Positions 36,286 to 44,434 of a stretch of DNA of 64,000 bases are shown here, one piece after another. Source of the stretch: Desulfobacterales bacterium (GTDB lineage: Bacteria; Desulfobacterota; Desulfobacteria; Desulfobacterales; JAHEIW01); contig JASJAN010000002.1 of NCBI GenBank assembly GCA_030066985.1, forward strand, positions 1-64,000, read 5' to 3'. The position numbers and the translations under genes were made by a program. Each line of letters begins with the position of its first letter. The first letter of the stretch is position 1. Under the pieces are notes generated by a model. The model worked only from the letters and a program-made list of their open reading frames with translations, was not told the origin of the DNA and ran no database searches.

Positions 36286-36945
36286 TTAAGCTGATTTCTC
36301 AACAATATAAATGGGTAGATATTTTTTTCTTAGATTGTCCAACTCGGCTCTGACCATGGTGAACATTTTGATAATAATGGCATTCATTTCCTGCAAGGCC
36401 TCCAGTTGGGCCACGACTTCAGGGTAATAATGTTTTCCCCGCACCCGTTTGAGCTTTTTCAACAGCTTGGGGGATAGCATTTCAAATCCGGGGGGCGCGT
36501 TTAAGATCGCATCCAGCAACAACTGATTGCTGCCCTCCATCAGCGATTTTTCAAAATGCGACAGTATCTGTGATTCGGTCATACCGGCCAGACGGTCCCG
36601 GACCTCCCGTTCCTTTAAAAATCTAAGCAGGCGATCACCATTGGCTTCCGGATCTTGCGATAATTTTTCTTCCAGTCGCTCAAGCAATTCCGCAGCACTT
36701 CGGCGCGACTTTAGCATTTCAAGTTTGGTGATGGCCTTCTCAATGACCTGGCGTCGCGCAATATTTCGATCATTCTCGTTTAGATTCTTATCATCCTGGA
36801 TTCTTTGGAATTCATTCATAGTGTAATCGCGCATCAACAAAATGTCATTGTACACTTTTTCAACGGATGCGGCGATATCTTCCGGCAGTACTTTATGCGC
36901 TTTGGCCAACTGCAATCGAAGTTTGGGTATTAGGTTGTCCAGCAT
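36286..36945 (-). CDS. Helical protein of unknown function next to PilZ
   Basis: 219 residues, almost entirely predicted alpha helix, rich in Leu, Glu, Lys and Arg, with long heptad-like stretches (ITKLEMLKSRRSAAELLERLEEKL). No cysteine, no signal peptide, no membrane segment. It is transcribed just upstream of the double PilZ gene and may be its partner. Family not recognised. The 36946-37225 stretch upstream is AT-rich without a gene. Confidence 0.6.
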   Translation of the reverse strand: MLDNLIPKLRLQLAKAHKVLPEDIAASVEKVYNDILLMRDYTMNEFQRIQDDKNLNENDRNIARRQVIEKAITKLEMLKSRRSAAELLERLEEKLSQDPEANGDRLLRFLKEREVRDRLAGMTESQILSHFEKSLMEGSNQLLLDAILNAPPGFEMLSPKLLKKLKRVRGKHYYPEVVAQLEALQEMNAIIIKMFTMVRAELDNLRKKYLPIYIVEKSA

Positions 36946-37225
36946 TTTTAACCGTCGTTGGTGGTTAATAAATTAAATAGTTACATTACGTTATACCTTA
37001 ACTTCTTATCGGCACAATCCAATAAAAGATTAAACCATAATAATTTATGCAAAATTTATGCGAAAATCGCAAGTTTGTTTATAATTTATTTTTATATTAA
37101 ATATCAAGCGGTTATAAAACTGCCTTATTTATGCCGCGTAAGGTGTGAAAAATATTATCCAATTTGTTGAAGTTTACCTCACAATTTTAAATGTGCCTCA
37201 TTTATTAAAAATTGGTTTGAATTAT

Positions 37226-37254
37226 TTGACTTAAATTCATAAATTCTTTATACA
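37226..37254 (+). promoter_or_regulatory. Sigma-70-type promoter candidate
   Basis: -35 TTGACT (37226-37231), 17 bp spacer, -10 TATACA (37249-37254). It lies upstream of the single-PilZ gene at 37390 in an AT-rich gap, the right place for its promoter. A 15-codon ORF with a GGAGG-type site (37278-37325) sits in the resulting leader; its meaning is unclear. Confidence 0.5.
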
Positions 37255-37389
37255 CATATTGGAGGACATCCAAATTTATGGCGAATTCTGGACGAAATCG
37301 CCCAAAAGCTCAGCAGCCGGGCTGAAAATGAAATTCTGGAATTGGCGCTAGTCAGGATGTGAACGGAGGTAAAAGAGCAGAATAGTGGC

Positions 37390-37851
37390 ATGAGATCTAT
37401 CGCAAAACAATACACGCAAGCAAAATTTGCGGAGCCAGTCGTGAAGGCCGCTAGGGTTAAACAAAAACAGGACCCGAGACGCTATCCCCGCAAACCCTTC
37501 TTCAAATCCATACTTATCACTTATAACGATCAAAAATATAGAGGCGTCATTAAAAATGTCAGTCGCGGTGGCGCTTTTATTGAAACCCGAGCCAAATTTC
37601 TGTTTGGTGAGGTCATTGATCTGATCGTTCCCAGTAATGGATATTATAAGGGTAAACGAATCCGCGGCTGGATGGTGCACTCGGGGCAGCGGGGCATCGG
37701 CGTTACCTTTAAACGCATATTTGACAGAAGGTCCGGCAAAGAGCGCAGACATGCCATCGATCGCAGAATCGGCCTGGATCGCCGCAAAAGGCTAAAACCA
37801 AGAGACCGTCACCGCGAAATGAACCTCTTAAGCCCCAGTATCAGACTCTAG
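37390..37851 (+). CDS. PilZ domain protein with basic tail
   Basis: 153 residues. One PilZ unit: RRYPRKPFFKSILI, then KNVSRGGAFIET, matching RxxxR and (D/N)xSxxG. After the domain comes a very basic tail (RRSGKERRHAIDRRIG), which might touch nucleic acid or membrane. A c-di-GMP receptor role is inferred. The nearest strong ribosome site is rather far upstream, so the exact start is uncertain. Confidence 0.75.
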   Translation: MRSIAKQYTQAKFAEPVVKAARVKQKQDPRRYPRKPFFKSILITYNDQKYRGVIKNVSRGGAFIETRAKFLFGEVIDLIVPSNGYYKGKRIRGWMVHSGQRGIGVTFKRIFDRRSGKERRHAIDRRIGLDRRKRLKPRDRHREMNLLSPSIRL

Positions 37852-38055
37852 TCATGGTTGCGGGCGCAAATCGCGCCTGTAGCCGGCCACTCTCCTTTTA
37901 CTTTCCACCGAATTTACATCGCCCGACGCACAAAAACATGACATTGTTAGGTAAAATCGACTAAACCCTCCAGCTTTTACGCGGCACGGCTGTCATCGAT
38001 GGAAACTTTTGACTGCGCGAACCATTCCCTAAAGTTGGCGTTCAAATATTTTTGC

Positions 38056-38084
38056 TTGACAATTGCGTGCGCATTCTCTAAATG
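38056..38084 (+). promoter_or_regulatory. Promoter candidate of the trp operon
   Basis: -35 TTGACA (38056-38061) is perfect. The -10 region is weak (TCTAAA at 38077-38082 or TAAATG at 38079-38084). Transcription from here would begin within a few bases of the leader peptide ATG (38093), giving a nearly leaderless mRNA. An alternative -35 TTGACT lies at 38009-38014 with TAAAGT at 38030-38035. Confidence 0.4.
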
Positions 38085-38092
38085 AAGACCCT

Positions 38093-38179
38093 ATGATTAG
38101 CGAACAAAAAAATATCTTTATAAATGCTTTGAGAAATTGGTGGTGGCTCAGCTCTAAACTGGGGGCGAGCCTGCCATGA
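38093..38179 (+). CDS. trpL: trp operon leader peptide (28 aa)
   Basis: A 28-residue ORF with three consecutive Trp codons (38138-38146), in the segment LRNWWWLSSK. It lies upstream of trpE and is followed by two tandem terminators. A Trp-codon segment (38141-38149) can pair with 38167-38176. Part of that (38172-38178) can pair, with a bulge, to the terminator arm 38209-38216. Stalling at Trp codons when charged tRNA-Trp is scarce would favour readthrough, as in classical trp attenuation. Ribosome site is weak. Confidence 0.85.
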   Translation: MISEQKNIFINALRNWWWLSSKLGASLP

Positions 38180-38207
38180 TAGTGTAGTATTATAATTAAC
38201 CAATAAA

Positions 38208-38242
38208 CCGTGGGCACCTCCAGAAGGTCCCACGGTTTTTTT
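38208..38242 (+). terminator. trp attenuator terminator 1
   Basis: CCGTGGG (38208-38214) pairs with CCCACGG (38229-38235). An inner ACCT/AGGT extension follows across a one-base bulge, then seven T residues. It lies 28 bp after the leader peptide stop. Confidence 0.88.
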
Positions 38243-38257
38243 ATTTGCAAACTTTTA

Positions 38258-38290
38258 GGCCGAGGGACCATTCGTCTCTCGGCCTTTTTT
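38258..38290 (+). terminator. trp attenuator terminator 2
   Basis: An 11 bp stem (38258-38268 with 38274-38284, one G-T pair) is followed by six T residues, 16 bp before the trpE start. Two terminators in series would tighten shut-off. The same doubled design is found in the aro and phe leaders. Confidence 0.85.
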
Positions 38291-38305
38291 ATTAGGAGAA
38301 TCAAA

Positions 38306-39793
38306 TTGAAGATAAAACCGACTTTTTTAGAATTTAAACAGATGGCGCAATCGGGAAACCTGATACCGGTGCATCAGGAATTTCTGGCAGATACCGAGAC
38401 GCCGGTGTCAGCCTATCTGAAGTTGAAAGACGATTCATACTCTTATCTGCTTGAAAGTGCTGAAGGTGGAAAGCGTTGGGGACGCTACAGTTTTATTGGC
38501 CGCAAGCCTTATCTACGCGCCACATCTCGCGACAGCCAAATGGAAATCTGGGCAGTTGACGAAGAAAAAGTATTAGAGAACGTCGAGAATCCTTTGAATG
38601 TCATGCGAGATCTGTGCGCACAATACAAACCGGTGGCAGTCAATGATCTGCCGCCGTTTCAGGGCGGATTTGTGGGATTTTTTAACTATGATCTGATCAG
38701 AAAATGGGAACATCTGCCCCATATTTCGCCGACAGATAGAATGCGTCCGGAAGCCGTTTTTATTGCCTGTCGTCATTTGGTAGTCTTCGATCATTTTACC
38801 CATTCAATTAAAGCAGTGGTCTTGGCCCATCTTAAAGAAAATGAAGATTTAAAAACAGCCTACTCACGGGCATGCCAGGAGGTTGAGCAGATAACGGCAA
38901 AACTGCAAAGCCCCTTATCACCGGTTTCAAAAAACGGTTCATTAACCCTAACTGATCTTAAATCCAATTTTTCAAAAGCTGACTTTGAAGATGTCGTCTG
39001 TAAAGCCAAGGATTTTATCGTTGCCGGTGAAGCCATCCAGATCGTTCTATCCCAAAAATTTTCGGCAACGGTATCCGGTGAAGACTTTGCCCTTTACCGA
39101 AGCCTCAGGAGCGTCAATCCATCGCCATATATGTTCTATTTAAATTTCGGCGATATTAAACTTATCGGTGCTTCTCCGGAGATACTGGTGCGTTTAACAG
39201 ACGGCAGAATCGAACTTCGCCCCATTGCTGGTACCCGGCCCAGAGGTGCAACTCCTGAGGAAGACCAGGCATTGGAAAAGGATCTTATTACCGACCCCAA
39301 AGAACGCGCCGAGCATATCATGCTGGTTGATCTGGGTAGAAATGATGTCGGCAAGGTGGCGGCCTCCGGATCTGTATCGGTGCCGCGGCTTATGGAAATC
39401 GAGCGCTATTCACACGTGATGCATATCGTATCCCGGGTCGAAGGCATCTTGAAATCAAACGCAGACTGCTTTGATGTGTTTATGTCCGCATTTCCCGCCG
39501 GAACCGTCAGCGGCGCTCCCAAGATCCGTGCAATGGAAATTATCAGTGAATTGGAGCCCTGTGCACGGGCGTCATACGCTGGAGCGGTCGGCTATTTCGG
39601 GTTCAACGGCAATATGGATTTTTGCATCACCATCCGCACCATTGCGATTATGAATAACAGGCTGTCCGTTCAAGTCGGCGCCGGTATTGTGGCCGACTCG
39701 TCTCCTGAAAACGAGTATGAAGAGACCCTGAAAAAGGCCGGCGCCATGTTTAAAGCCATCGAAAAGGTAAAAGACAATGATATTGCTAATTGA
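38306..39793 (+). CDS. trpE: Anthranilate synthase component I
   Basis: 495 residues from a TTG start with AGGAGA 6 bp upstream. The longer ORF would run through terminator 2. It makes anthranilate from chorismate with ammonia supplied by TrpG. Marks are PIAGTRPRG, LITDPKERAEHIMLVDLGRNDVGKV, and GTVSGAPKIRAMEII. The N-terminal LLES (residues 48-51) is the site used for tryptophan feedback in known TrpE, so feedback inhibition is expected on top of attenuation. The end overlaps trpG by 17 bp. Confidence 0.95.
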   Translation: MKIKPTFLEFKQMAQSGNLIPVHQEFLADTETPVSAYLKLKDDSYSYLLESAEGGKRWGRYSFIGRKPYLRATSRDSQMEIWAVDEEKVLENVENPLNVMRDLCAQYKPVAVNDLPPFQGGFVGFFNYDLIRKWEHLPHISPTDRMRPEAVFIACRHLVVFDHFTHSIKAVVLAHLKENEDLKTAYSRACQEVEQITAKLQSPLSPVSKNGSLTLTDLKSNFSKADFEDVVCKAKDFIVAGEAIQIVLSQKFSATVSGEDFALYRSLRSVNPSPYMFYLNFGDIKLIGASPEILVRLTDGRIELRPIAGTRPRGATPEEDQALEKDLITDPKERAEHIMLVDLGRNDVGKVAASGSVSVPRLMEIERYSHVMHIVSRVEGILKSNADCFDVFMSAFPAGTVSGAPKIRAMEIISELEPCARASYAGAVGYFGFNGNMDFCITIRTIAIMNNRLSVQVGAGIVADSSPENEYEETLKKAGAMFKAIEKVKDNDIAN

Positions 39794-40358
39794 TAACTAT
39801 GACTCCTTTACCTACAATCTGGTCCAGATCCTCGAGCAGCTTGACTACGAAGTAAAGGTCTTTCGAAACGACTGCATCGATATTCAGCGCATTTCAGCAC
39901 TGAAGCCCTCAGCCATAGTGGTCTCGCCGGGTCCGGGCACACCTGCCGATTCGGGAGTTTCCATTAAGGCCATCGCGCATCTGGGGTCAACGATTCCGAT
40001 TCTGGGCGTATGCCTCGGACATCAGGCCATTGCCGCATCATATGGCGCAAAGGTGGTCAGGGCTGAACGTATCATGCACGGCAAAACCTCCATGATCCAT
40101 CACGACGGACGCAGTGTCTTTAAAGGTCTGGCCAATCCATTCAAGGCGGTACGTTACCATTCCCTTATCGTGCAAAAAGACACGGTCCCCAATTGTCTTG
40201 AAATCAGTGCCTGGACAGCAGATGGGGAGATCATGGGCTTAAGGCACTGCCAATACCCAGTGGAGGGTGTCCAGTTTCACCCCGAATCCATTTTGACCGA
40301 AGCAGGGTCAAATCTTTTAGAAAATTTTTCAACAAACGGAGGAAAACACCATGATTAA
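39777..40358 (+). CDS. trpG: Anthranilate synthase component II (glutamine amidotransferase)
   Basis: 193 residues, class I glutamine amidotransferase. Catalytic Cys in [11 protein letters not shown], His and Glu in VQFHPESIL. It starts [15 protein letters not shown] as in TrpG/PabA. It overlaps trpE by 17 bp and trpD by 8 bp, so translation is coupled. TrpG/PabA sharing with p-aminobenzoate synthesis is possible. Confidence 0.95.
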   Translation: MILLIDNYDSFTYNLVQILEQLDYEVKVFRNDCIDIQRISALKPSAIVVSPGPGTPADSGVSIKAIAHLGSTIPILGVCLGHQAIAASYGAKVVRAERIMHGKTSMIHHDGRSVFKGLANPFKAVRYHSLIVQKDTVPNCLEISAWTADGEIMGLRHCQYPVEGVQFHPESILTEAGSNLLENFSTNGGKHHD

Positions 40359-41430
40359 AGAATTAATTTCAAAAGTCGTTAAAGGCGAAGATCTCACAGA
40401 GGCTGAGATGGAAAAGGCCATGGCAGAGATAATGACCGGAACCGCCACCCCGGCACAAATCGGAGCGTTCATCACTGCCTTGAGATTCAAAGGCGAGACC
40501 GTTGATGAGATTACCGGTGCAGCCAGGGCCATGCGGGCCAGGGCCACAAAAATTAACGTCAACAATCATCTGGTTAACATTGATCGCGATGAGATCAATA
40601 TCGATGACGAGACAATCCTCGATATTGTCGGCACTGGTGGTGACGGAACGCGCACGTTTAATGTATCCACGACAACGGCATTTGTGGCCGCGGGCGGCGG
40701 TATAAAGGTGGCCAAGCACGGCAACCGGGCGGTCTCCAGCCTGTGCGGCAGTGCAGACGTGCTTGAAAACCTAGGTGTGAATCTGGAGGTGACCAGTACC
40801 GATGTTGAAAAATGCATCAAGGAGGTCGGTATCGGATTTCTCTACGCCCCTATATTTCATGGGGCGATGAAACATGCTGCCGGCCCCAGGCAGGAGATTG
40901 GTATCCGCAGCATTTTTAATCTCCTGGGCCCTGTAACCAATCCGGCCAGTGCTTCGGTTCAGGTGCTGGGTGTCTACGAACAAAGCCTGACAGATAAAAT
41001 TGCACTGGTTCTAAAGCGGCTGGGAACCAAAGAAGCCTTTGTGGTATGCGGTGAGGGAACATTTGATGAAATCAGCATCTGCGGACCGACACAGGTTGCC
41101 CATCTTAAAAACGATACTGTCAGCACATTTCAGATGACGCCGGAAGAGTATGATTTTGAAAGAGCGGGGCTGGATGACATTGTCGGCGGCGACGCAAAGG
41201 AAAATGCCAATATTACCCGCCAGGTCCTGAGCGGAGAGAAGAGTCCCAAAAGAGATATGGTATTGCTGAATGCATCGGCCGCTTTTGTGGCCGCGGGGTT
41301 GTGTACGGATTTCAAAGAGGGCATCCAGATCGCAGCAGATTCGATAGACTCCGGCAAAGCGCAGGCTAAACTCGATCAATTGATTGAATTCACCCGTCAC
41401 TGCAAGCCCTTTGTTCGCAGGGAACCCTGA
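40351..41430 (+). CDS. trpD: Anthranilate phosphoribosyltransferase
   Basis: 359 residues, normal plus slightly long. It joins anthranilate to PRPP. The glycine-rich [22 protein letters not shown] and [18 protein letters not shown] bind PRPP and anthranilate. FAPIFH-like [13 protein letters not shown] and [21 protein letters not shown] follow. Magnesium-site acidic residues lie in [10 protein letters not shown]. Overlaps trpG by 8 bp. Confidence 0.95.
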   Translation: MIKELISKVVKGEDLTEAEMEKAMAEIMTGTATPAQIGAFITALRFKGETVDEITGAARAMRARATKINVNNHLVNIDRDEINIDDETILDIVGTGGDGTRTFNVSTTTAFVAAGGGIKVAKHGNRAVSSLCGSADVLENLGVNLEVTSTDVEKCIKEVGIGFLYAPIFHGAMKHAAGPRQEIGIRSIFNLLGPVTNPASASVQVLGVYEQSLTDKIALVLKRLGTKEAFVVCGEGTFDEISICGPTQVAHLKNDTVSTFQMTPEEYDFERAGLDDIVGGDAKENANITRQVLSGEKSPKRDMVLLNASAAFVAAGLCTDFKEGIQIAADSIDSGKAQAKLDQLIEFTRHCKPFVRREP

Positions 41431-41440
41431 GGAGATTCGT

Positions 41441-42229
41441 ATGCATGATCGACTGATTGAGATACTCGCTCAAAAACGGGATGAAGTGACCCAACTGAAA
41501 AGGTCCATGCCAGACAACAAGGACAAAGAGGGGCCGCCCCTGAGGGATTTCAAGGCCGCCATATCAAGACCGCAGCAGATCAGCCTGATCGCTGAGATCA
41601 AGTTTGCCTCGCCTTCAGCCGGACTTATCCGCGAAAAGGCCAACCCCGCCGCTATTGGCCGCATATATGAGGAAGCCGGGGCGGCAGCGATCTCATTGCT
41701 CACCGATCAGCGGTTTTTTAGGGGTGATCTGGCGCAACTGCCAGACCTGAAAAAGGCGATCTCTTTGCCCATCCTGCGAAAGGATTTTATTATCGATGCG
41801 ATTCAGATTTGGGAAGCTTTTCTTTACGGCGCCGATGCCCTTCTTTTGATTGCGCGCATTTTGTCACAACAGCAATTATCTGAATACATCATGCTGTGCC
41901 GCGAGCTGGGCATGGCCCCTTTGACCGAGGTTCACAGCAAAGAGGACCTTGAAAAAGCCCTTGCCTGCAAAGCTGAAATCATCGGCATCAACAATCGCGA
42001 TCTGGACAGCTTTATCGTTGATATGAATACCACTTTTGAGCTGGCGTCACTGATACCAAATCATTGTGTTAGCGTTAGTGAGAGCGGCATCAATGGAGAA
42101 GACGATATGATCGCGTTGAAAACAACCGGCATTGACGCGGTGCTGGTCGGCTCGTCATTGATGCGAAGCAAGGATCTGGGGCACAAAACCCAACAAATCG
42201 TTAATGCCGGCAAGATGAGAAATGGATAA
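41441..42229 (+). CDS. trpC: Indole-3-glycerol phosphate synthase
   Basis: 262 residues from the ATG at 41441 (GAGGAGA upstream; the longer ORF reads through the end of trpD). Single-domain TIM barrel, not fused to TrpF. LIAEIKFASPSAG, LRKDFIIDAIQIWEAFLYGADALLLI and GINNRDLDSF hold the catalytic Lys and Glu residues. It closes the indole ring from CdRP. Overlaps trpF by 8 bp. Confidence 0.95.
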   Translation: MHDRLIEILAQKRDEVTQLKRSMPDNKDKEGPPLRDFKAAISRPQQISLIAEIKFASPSAGLIREKANPAAIGRIYEEAGAAAISLLTDQRFFRGDLAQLPDLKKAISLPILRKDFIIDAIQIWEAFLYGADALLLIARILSQQQLSEYIMLCRELGMAPLTEVHSKEDLEKALACKAEIIGINNRDLDSFIVDMNTTFELASLIPNHCVSVSESGINGEDDMIALKTTGIDAVLVGSSLMRSKDLGHKTQQIVNAGKMRNG

Positions 42230-42836
42230 CGTAAAGGTAAAAATTTGCGGCATCACCAATGCGGCGGATGCATCGGCTGCGGTCGAACTCGGGGCCAATG
42301 CCCTTGGTTTCATTTTTGCCGATAGTCCCCGTCAAATGACGCCACAAAAGGTGCGCACAATCGTTCGCATGATTCCACCATTTGTTAAGACAGTGGGCGT
42401 CTTTGTCAATGAGACAGCAACCACTATAAGGGACGTTAGGCAGTATTGCGGTCTTGATCTGGTTCAGCTGCACGGAGATGAGTCGCCGGCTTTTTGCGAT
42501 GAACTGATGCCTTACGTGATAAAGTCATTGCGAATAAAAGATGACTCGTGTCTGCAAACAAGCCGTGCATATCAGGGAAAAGTCAGAGCCCTGCTCCTGG
42601 ATACGTGGGCCAGGGAAAAGGTCGGCGGTACTGGGAAAACATTTGATTGGCAGCTTGCCATAAAAATCAAAGAAATAGGGATTCCGATCATTTTAGCGGG
42701 CGGGCTGCGACCGTCAAATATCAATTCGGCCATTCAGACCGTAAATCCTTATGCGGTTGATATCAACAGCGGTATTGAAGAATATCCCGGCAAAAAGAAT
42801 CCTGCGCTGATGAAGGCTGTGATGGAAGCACGGTAG
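42222..42836 (+). CDS. trpF: Phosphoribosylanthranilate isomerase
   Basis: 204 residues, normal size. VKICGITNAADASAAVELGANALGFIF has the catalytic Cys near the N-terminus, and VQLHGDE and LAGGLRPSNI are further family segments. The catalytic Asp is in LLDTWA. Performs the Amadori rearrangement in tryptophan synthesis. After it comes 370 bp with no gene where trpB would be expected. Confidence 0.95.
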   Translation: MDNVKVKICGITNAADASAAVELGANALGFIFADSPRQMTPQKVRTIVRMIPPFVKTVGVFVNETATTIRDVRQYCGLDLVQLHGDESPAFCDELMPYVIKSLRIKDDSCLQTSRAYQGKVRALLLDTWAREKVGGTGKTFDWQLAIKIKEIGIPIILAGGLRPSNINSAIQTVNPYAVDINSGIEEYPGKKNPALMKAVMEAR

Positions 42837-42938
42837 ACCCTGATGTCAGGGGTGGGGGGATGTTCAACTTCTGACAATAACCAAATGAGTTGCCGGGCAT
42901 GTCAATTTCTGTAAGGCGCTATGATTTTCAATGTGCCT

Positions 42939-43019
42939 GTGCCGCGATATTTGGGATTCCACCACCGCCATGGGTTTTATCAAATGCTGTGGTGCCCGTC
43001 ATCCCAAATATCGCGGCAC
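42939..43019. repeat. 19 bp perfect inverted repeat in the trpF-trpA gap
   Basis: GTGCCGCGATATTTGGGAT (42939-42957) and its exact complement (43001-43019) flank 43 bp. It occupies the place between trpF and trpA where trpB is usually found. Another small hairpin (TGTCAG and CTGACA) lies at about 42843-42877. No trpB remnant could be recognised in 42837-43209. Confidence 0.7.
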
Positions 43020-43209
43020 GGTGTTGCTCGGGGGGGTAATCATCGCCATAGCGCCATACAAAAAACGACATGTCCGGCTGACAACCGCAGCCATTGAGAT
43101 TAAATGAGGGGACCGGAATTTCGTTGATCGGTCGCTCCATGAATCATTAGCGACTTTCAGATGTTGCACAAAATACTTCTCGACCCCTTGATTATATAAG
43201 AGGAACGCG

Positions 43210-43971
43210 GTGCTTGAATCATATATCAGGAAAAGACTTGAAAAAAAGGATATTCTGCTGATGACCCATATCGTCCTGGGATATCCCAGCTTTGACGATA
43301 ATATGAGGATCATCGAGGCAATGACGGCGGCCGGTGTGGATCTGATGGAATTACAGATCCCATGTGCCGATCCCCATGCCGATGGTCCTGTTATTGCGCG
43401 CGCCAATCAGCAGGCGTTAACAGGAGGGGCGACGGTAGAGAAGTGTTTGAATCTGGCCAAAAAAGCCGCCCGCACGTTTAATATCCCTTTTTTGATTATG
43501 ACCTACTACAACGTCCCTTTTAAATTCGGCGTGGACCGTTTTATAGCCGCCATGTCGCAGGGCGGTCTGCGGGGTGCCATCATACCGGATCTGCCCAAGA
43601 AAGATGGGCGCTTATATTTGGATGCCATGCATGCCCACAACCTGGCGCCTATCCTTATTTTTTCACCATCCACAACTCTCAAGGGCATGAAAAGCATCGC
43701 CGCTTCCGGCGGTGGTTTTATCTACTGCATTGCCAGAGAAGGGGTCACCGGTGAAGCCACGGATTTCTCAGAAAAACTGGAAGCATATCTGCATAAATGC
43801 CGCCAAAGCACTTCGCTTCCCTTGGCCCTTGGTTTCGGAATCAGAAAGAAATCCGACATTGATTTCCTGAAGGGCAAAACGGATATTGCCGTTATCGGAT
43901 CTCAAATGTTGCGCCTCGTGGAACAAAAAGGTGTTGCTACGGTGGGAGACTTTGTTCGCAGTCTGCGTTGA
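43210..43971 (+). CDS. trpA: Tryptophan synthase alpha chain
   Basis: 253 residues, slightly short for TrpA (usually about 265). GTG start with GAGGAA upstream. The catalytic Glu is in LMELQIP and the Asp in PHADGP. YYNVPFKFG, AIIPDLP, FIYCIAREGVTG and LGFGIR are the other TrpA positions. Some loops are diverged (LQIPCADP in place of LGVPFSDP). It splits indole-glycerol phosphate to indole. No trpB is present here, so its partner must be encoded elsewhere. Confidence 0.88.
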   Translation: MLESYIRKRLEKKDILLMTHIVLGYPSFDDNMRIIEAMTAAGVDLMELQIPCADPHADGPVIARANQQALTGGATVEKCLNLAKKAARTFNIPFLIMTYYNVPFKFGVDRFIAAMSQGGLRGAIIPDLPKKDGRLYLDAMHAHNLAPILIFSPSTTLKGMKSIAASGGGFIYCIAREGVTGEATDFSEKLEAYLHKCRQSTSLPLALGFGIRKKSDIDFLKGKTDIAVIGSQMLRLVEQKGVATVGDFVRSLR

Positions 43972-44007
43972 GAAAAATGCATCCGCAGGCGGCTGTTGAC
44001 AAAACCC

Positions 44008-44034
44008 TTGACACCCCTTATTTGTTGATATAAT
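44008..44034 (+). promoter_or_regulatory. Promoter of the aro operon
   Basis: Perfect -35 TTGACA (44008-44013) and perfect extended -10 TGATATAAT (TATAAT at 44029-44034). The 15 bp spacing is short but the extended -10 compensates. The start would be near 44041, leaving about 34 nt before the leader peptide ATG. Confidence 0.75.
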
Positions 44035-44074
44035 AAGTTTCGAACTATTTTGGTGTTAAAAGGATTCAAAAATC

Positions 44075-44152
44075 ATGACGCAATCAGCAGGCAGAACCTT
44101 TTTTTATTTCTGGTATTTTTATTACGGTACCGGTCTGCCTGGAGTACGCTGA
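44075..44152 (+). CDS. Aromatic amino acid leader peptide (25 aa)
   Basis: ATG at 44075 with AAGGA 10 bp upstream. Residues 9-17 are FFYFWYFYY: four Phe, four Tyr and one Trp codon in an unbroken run (44099-44125). The tail is GTGLPGVR. The RNA can form 1:2 (44089-44098 with 44132-44140, one bulge), 2:3 (44132-44140 with 44188-44196) and 3:4 (44182-44188 with 44203-44209). A ribosome stalled in the aromatic run would free segment 2 to form the antiterminator. The leader thus reads charged Phe, Tyr and Trp tRNAs together. It controls DAHP synthase and the shikimate/tyrosine genes. Confidence 0.9.
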   Translation: MTQSAGRTFFYFWYFYYGTGLPGVR

Positions 44153-44181
44153 TTTAGCACACACATTTAAATAGCGATATC

Positions 44182-44214
44182 AGCCGCGGGCAGACCCAAG
44201 CTCGCGGCTTTTTT
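44182..44214 (+). terminator. aro attenuator terminator 1
   Basis: AGCCGCG (44182-44188) pairs with CGCGGCT (44203-44209), followed by a T-run. Its left arm abuts the antiterminator segment (44188-44196). Confidence 0.88.
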
Positions 44215-44221
44215 GTTTTAA

Positions 44222-44254
44222 AAAGCCGCGCTTATAAAATTCGCGGCTTTTTTT
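44222..44254 (+). terminator. aro attenuator terminator 2
   Basis: AAAGCCGCG (44222-44230) pairs with CGCGGCTTT (44242-44250), followed by T residues. Alternatively the right arm of terminator 1 and the left arm of terminator 2 can form an 11 bp hairpin (44203-44213 with 44220-44230) that would break both terminators at once. Confidence 0.82.
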
Positions 44255-44400
44255 ATAAGCTATCTTAAAAATGCATCTAACGCTCAACGGCTTTGTTCCA
44301 AACCGATTCGAAATGCTCGAATACTAGCGTGTATGCTCTGCTTTCGAATCGGTTTGCGCCGCGCCCTTAAACGTAATCTGCTATTTTTAAGACAGCTTAT
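44255..44400. repeat. Family B palindrome, copy 2 (146 bp)
   Basis: It starts directly after the second aro terminator and ends about 35 bp before the DAHP synthase gene. Ends ATAAGCTATCTTAAAAAT and its near complement. The centre (ACCGATTCGAAA, TTTCGAATCGGT) differs from copy 1 at paired positions, so pairing is kept while sequence changes. Confidence 0.85.
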
Positions 44401-44434
44401 ACTATAAAAAAGTAGAAGAATTGAGGGGAAGAAA

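Noticed and set aside
37278-37325. 15-codon ORF before the PilZ gene, considered as another leader peptide
   Set aside because: Good ribosome site but no codon bias toward any amino acid and no terminator after it.
38080-38098. Four-codon ORF (ATGAAGACCCTATGA) overlapping the trp leader start
   Set aside because: Very short and without a ribosome site; the overlap is probably chance.
42928-43140. Minus-strand ORF in the trpF-trpA gap, considered as a gene or trpB remnant
   Set aside because: It runs through the 19 bp palindrome; no trpB motif (such as the PLP-lysine or GGGSNA-like segment) in any frame.
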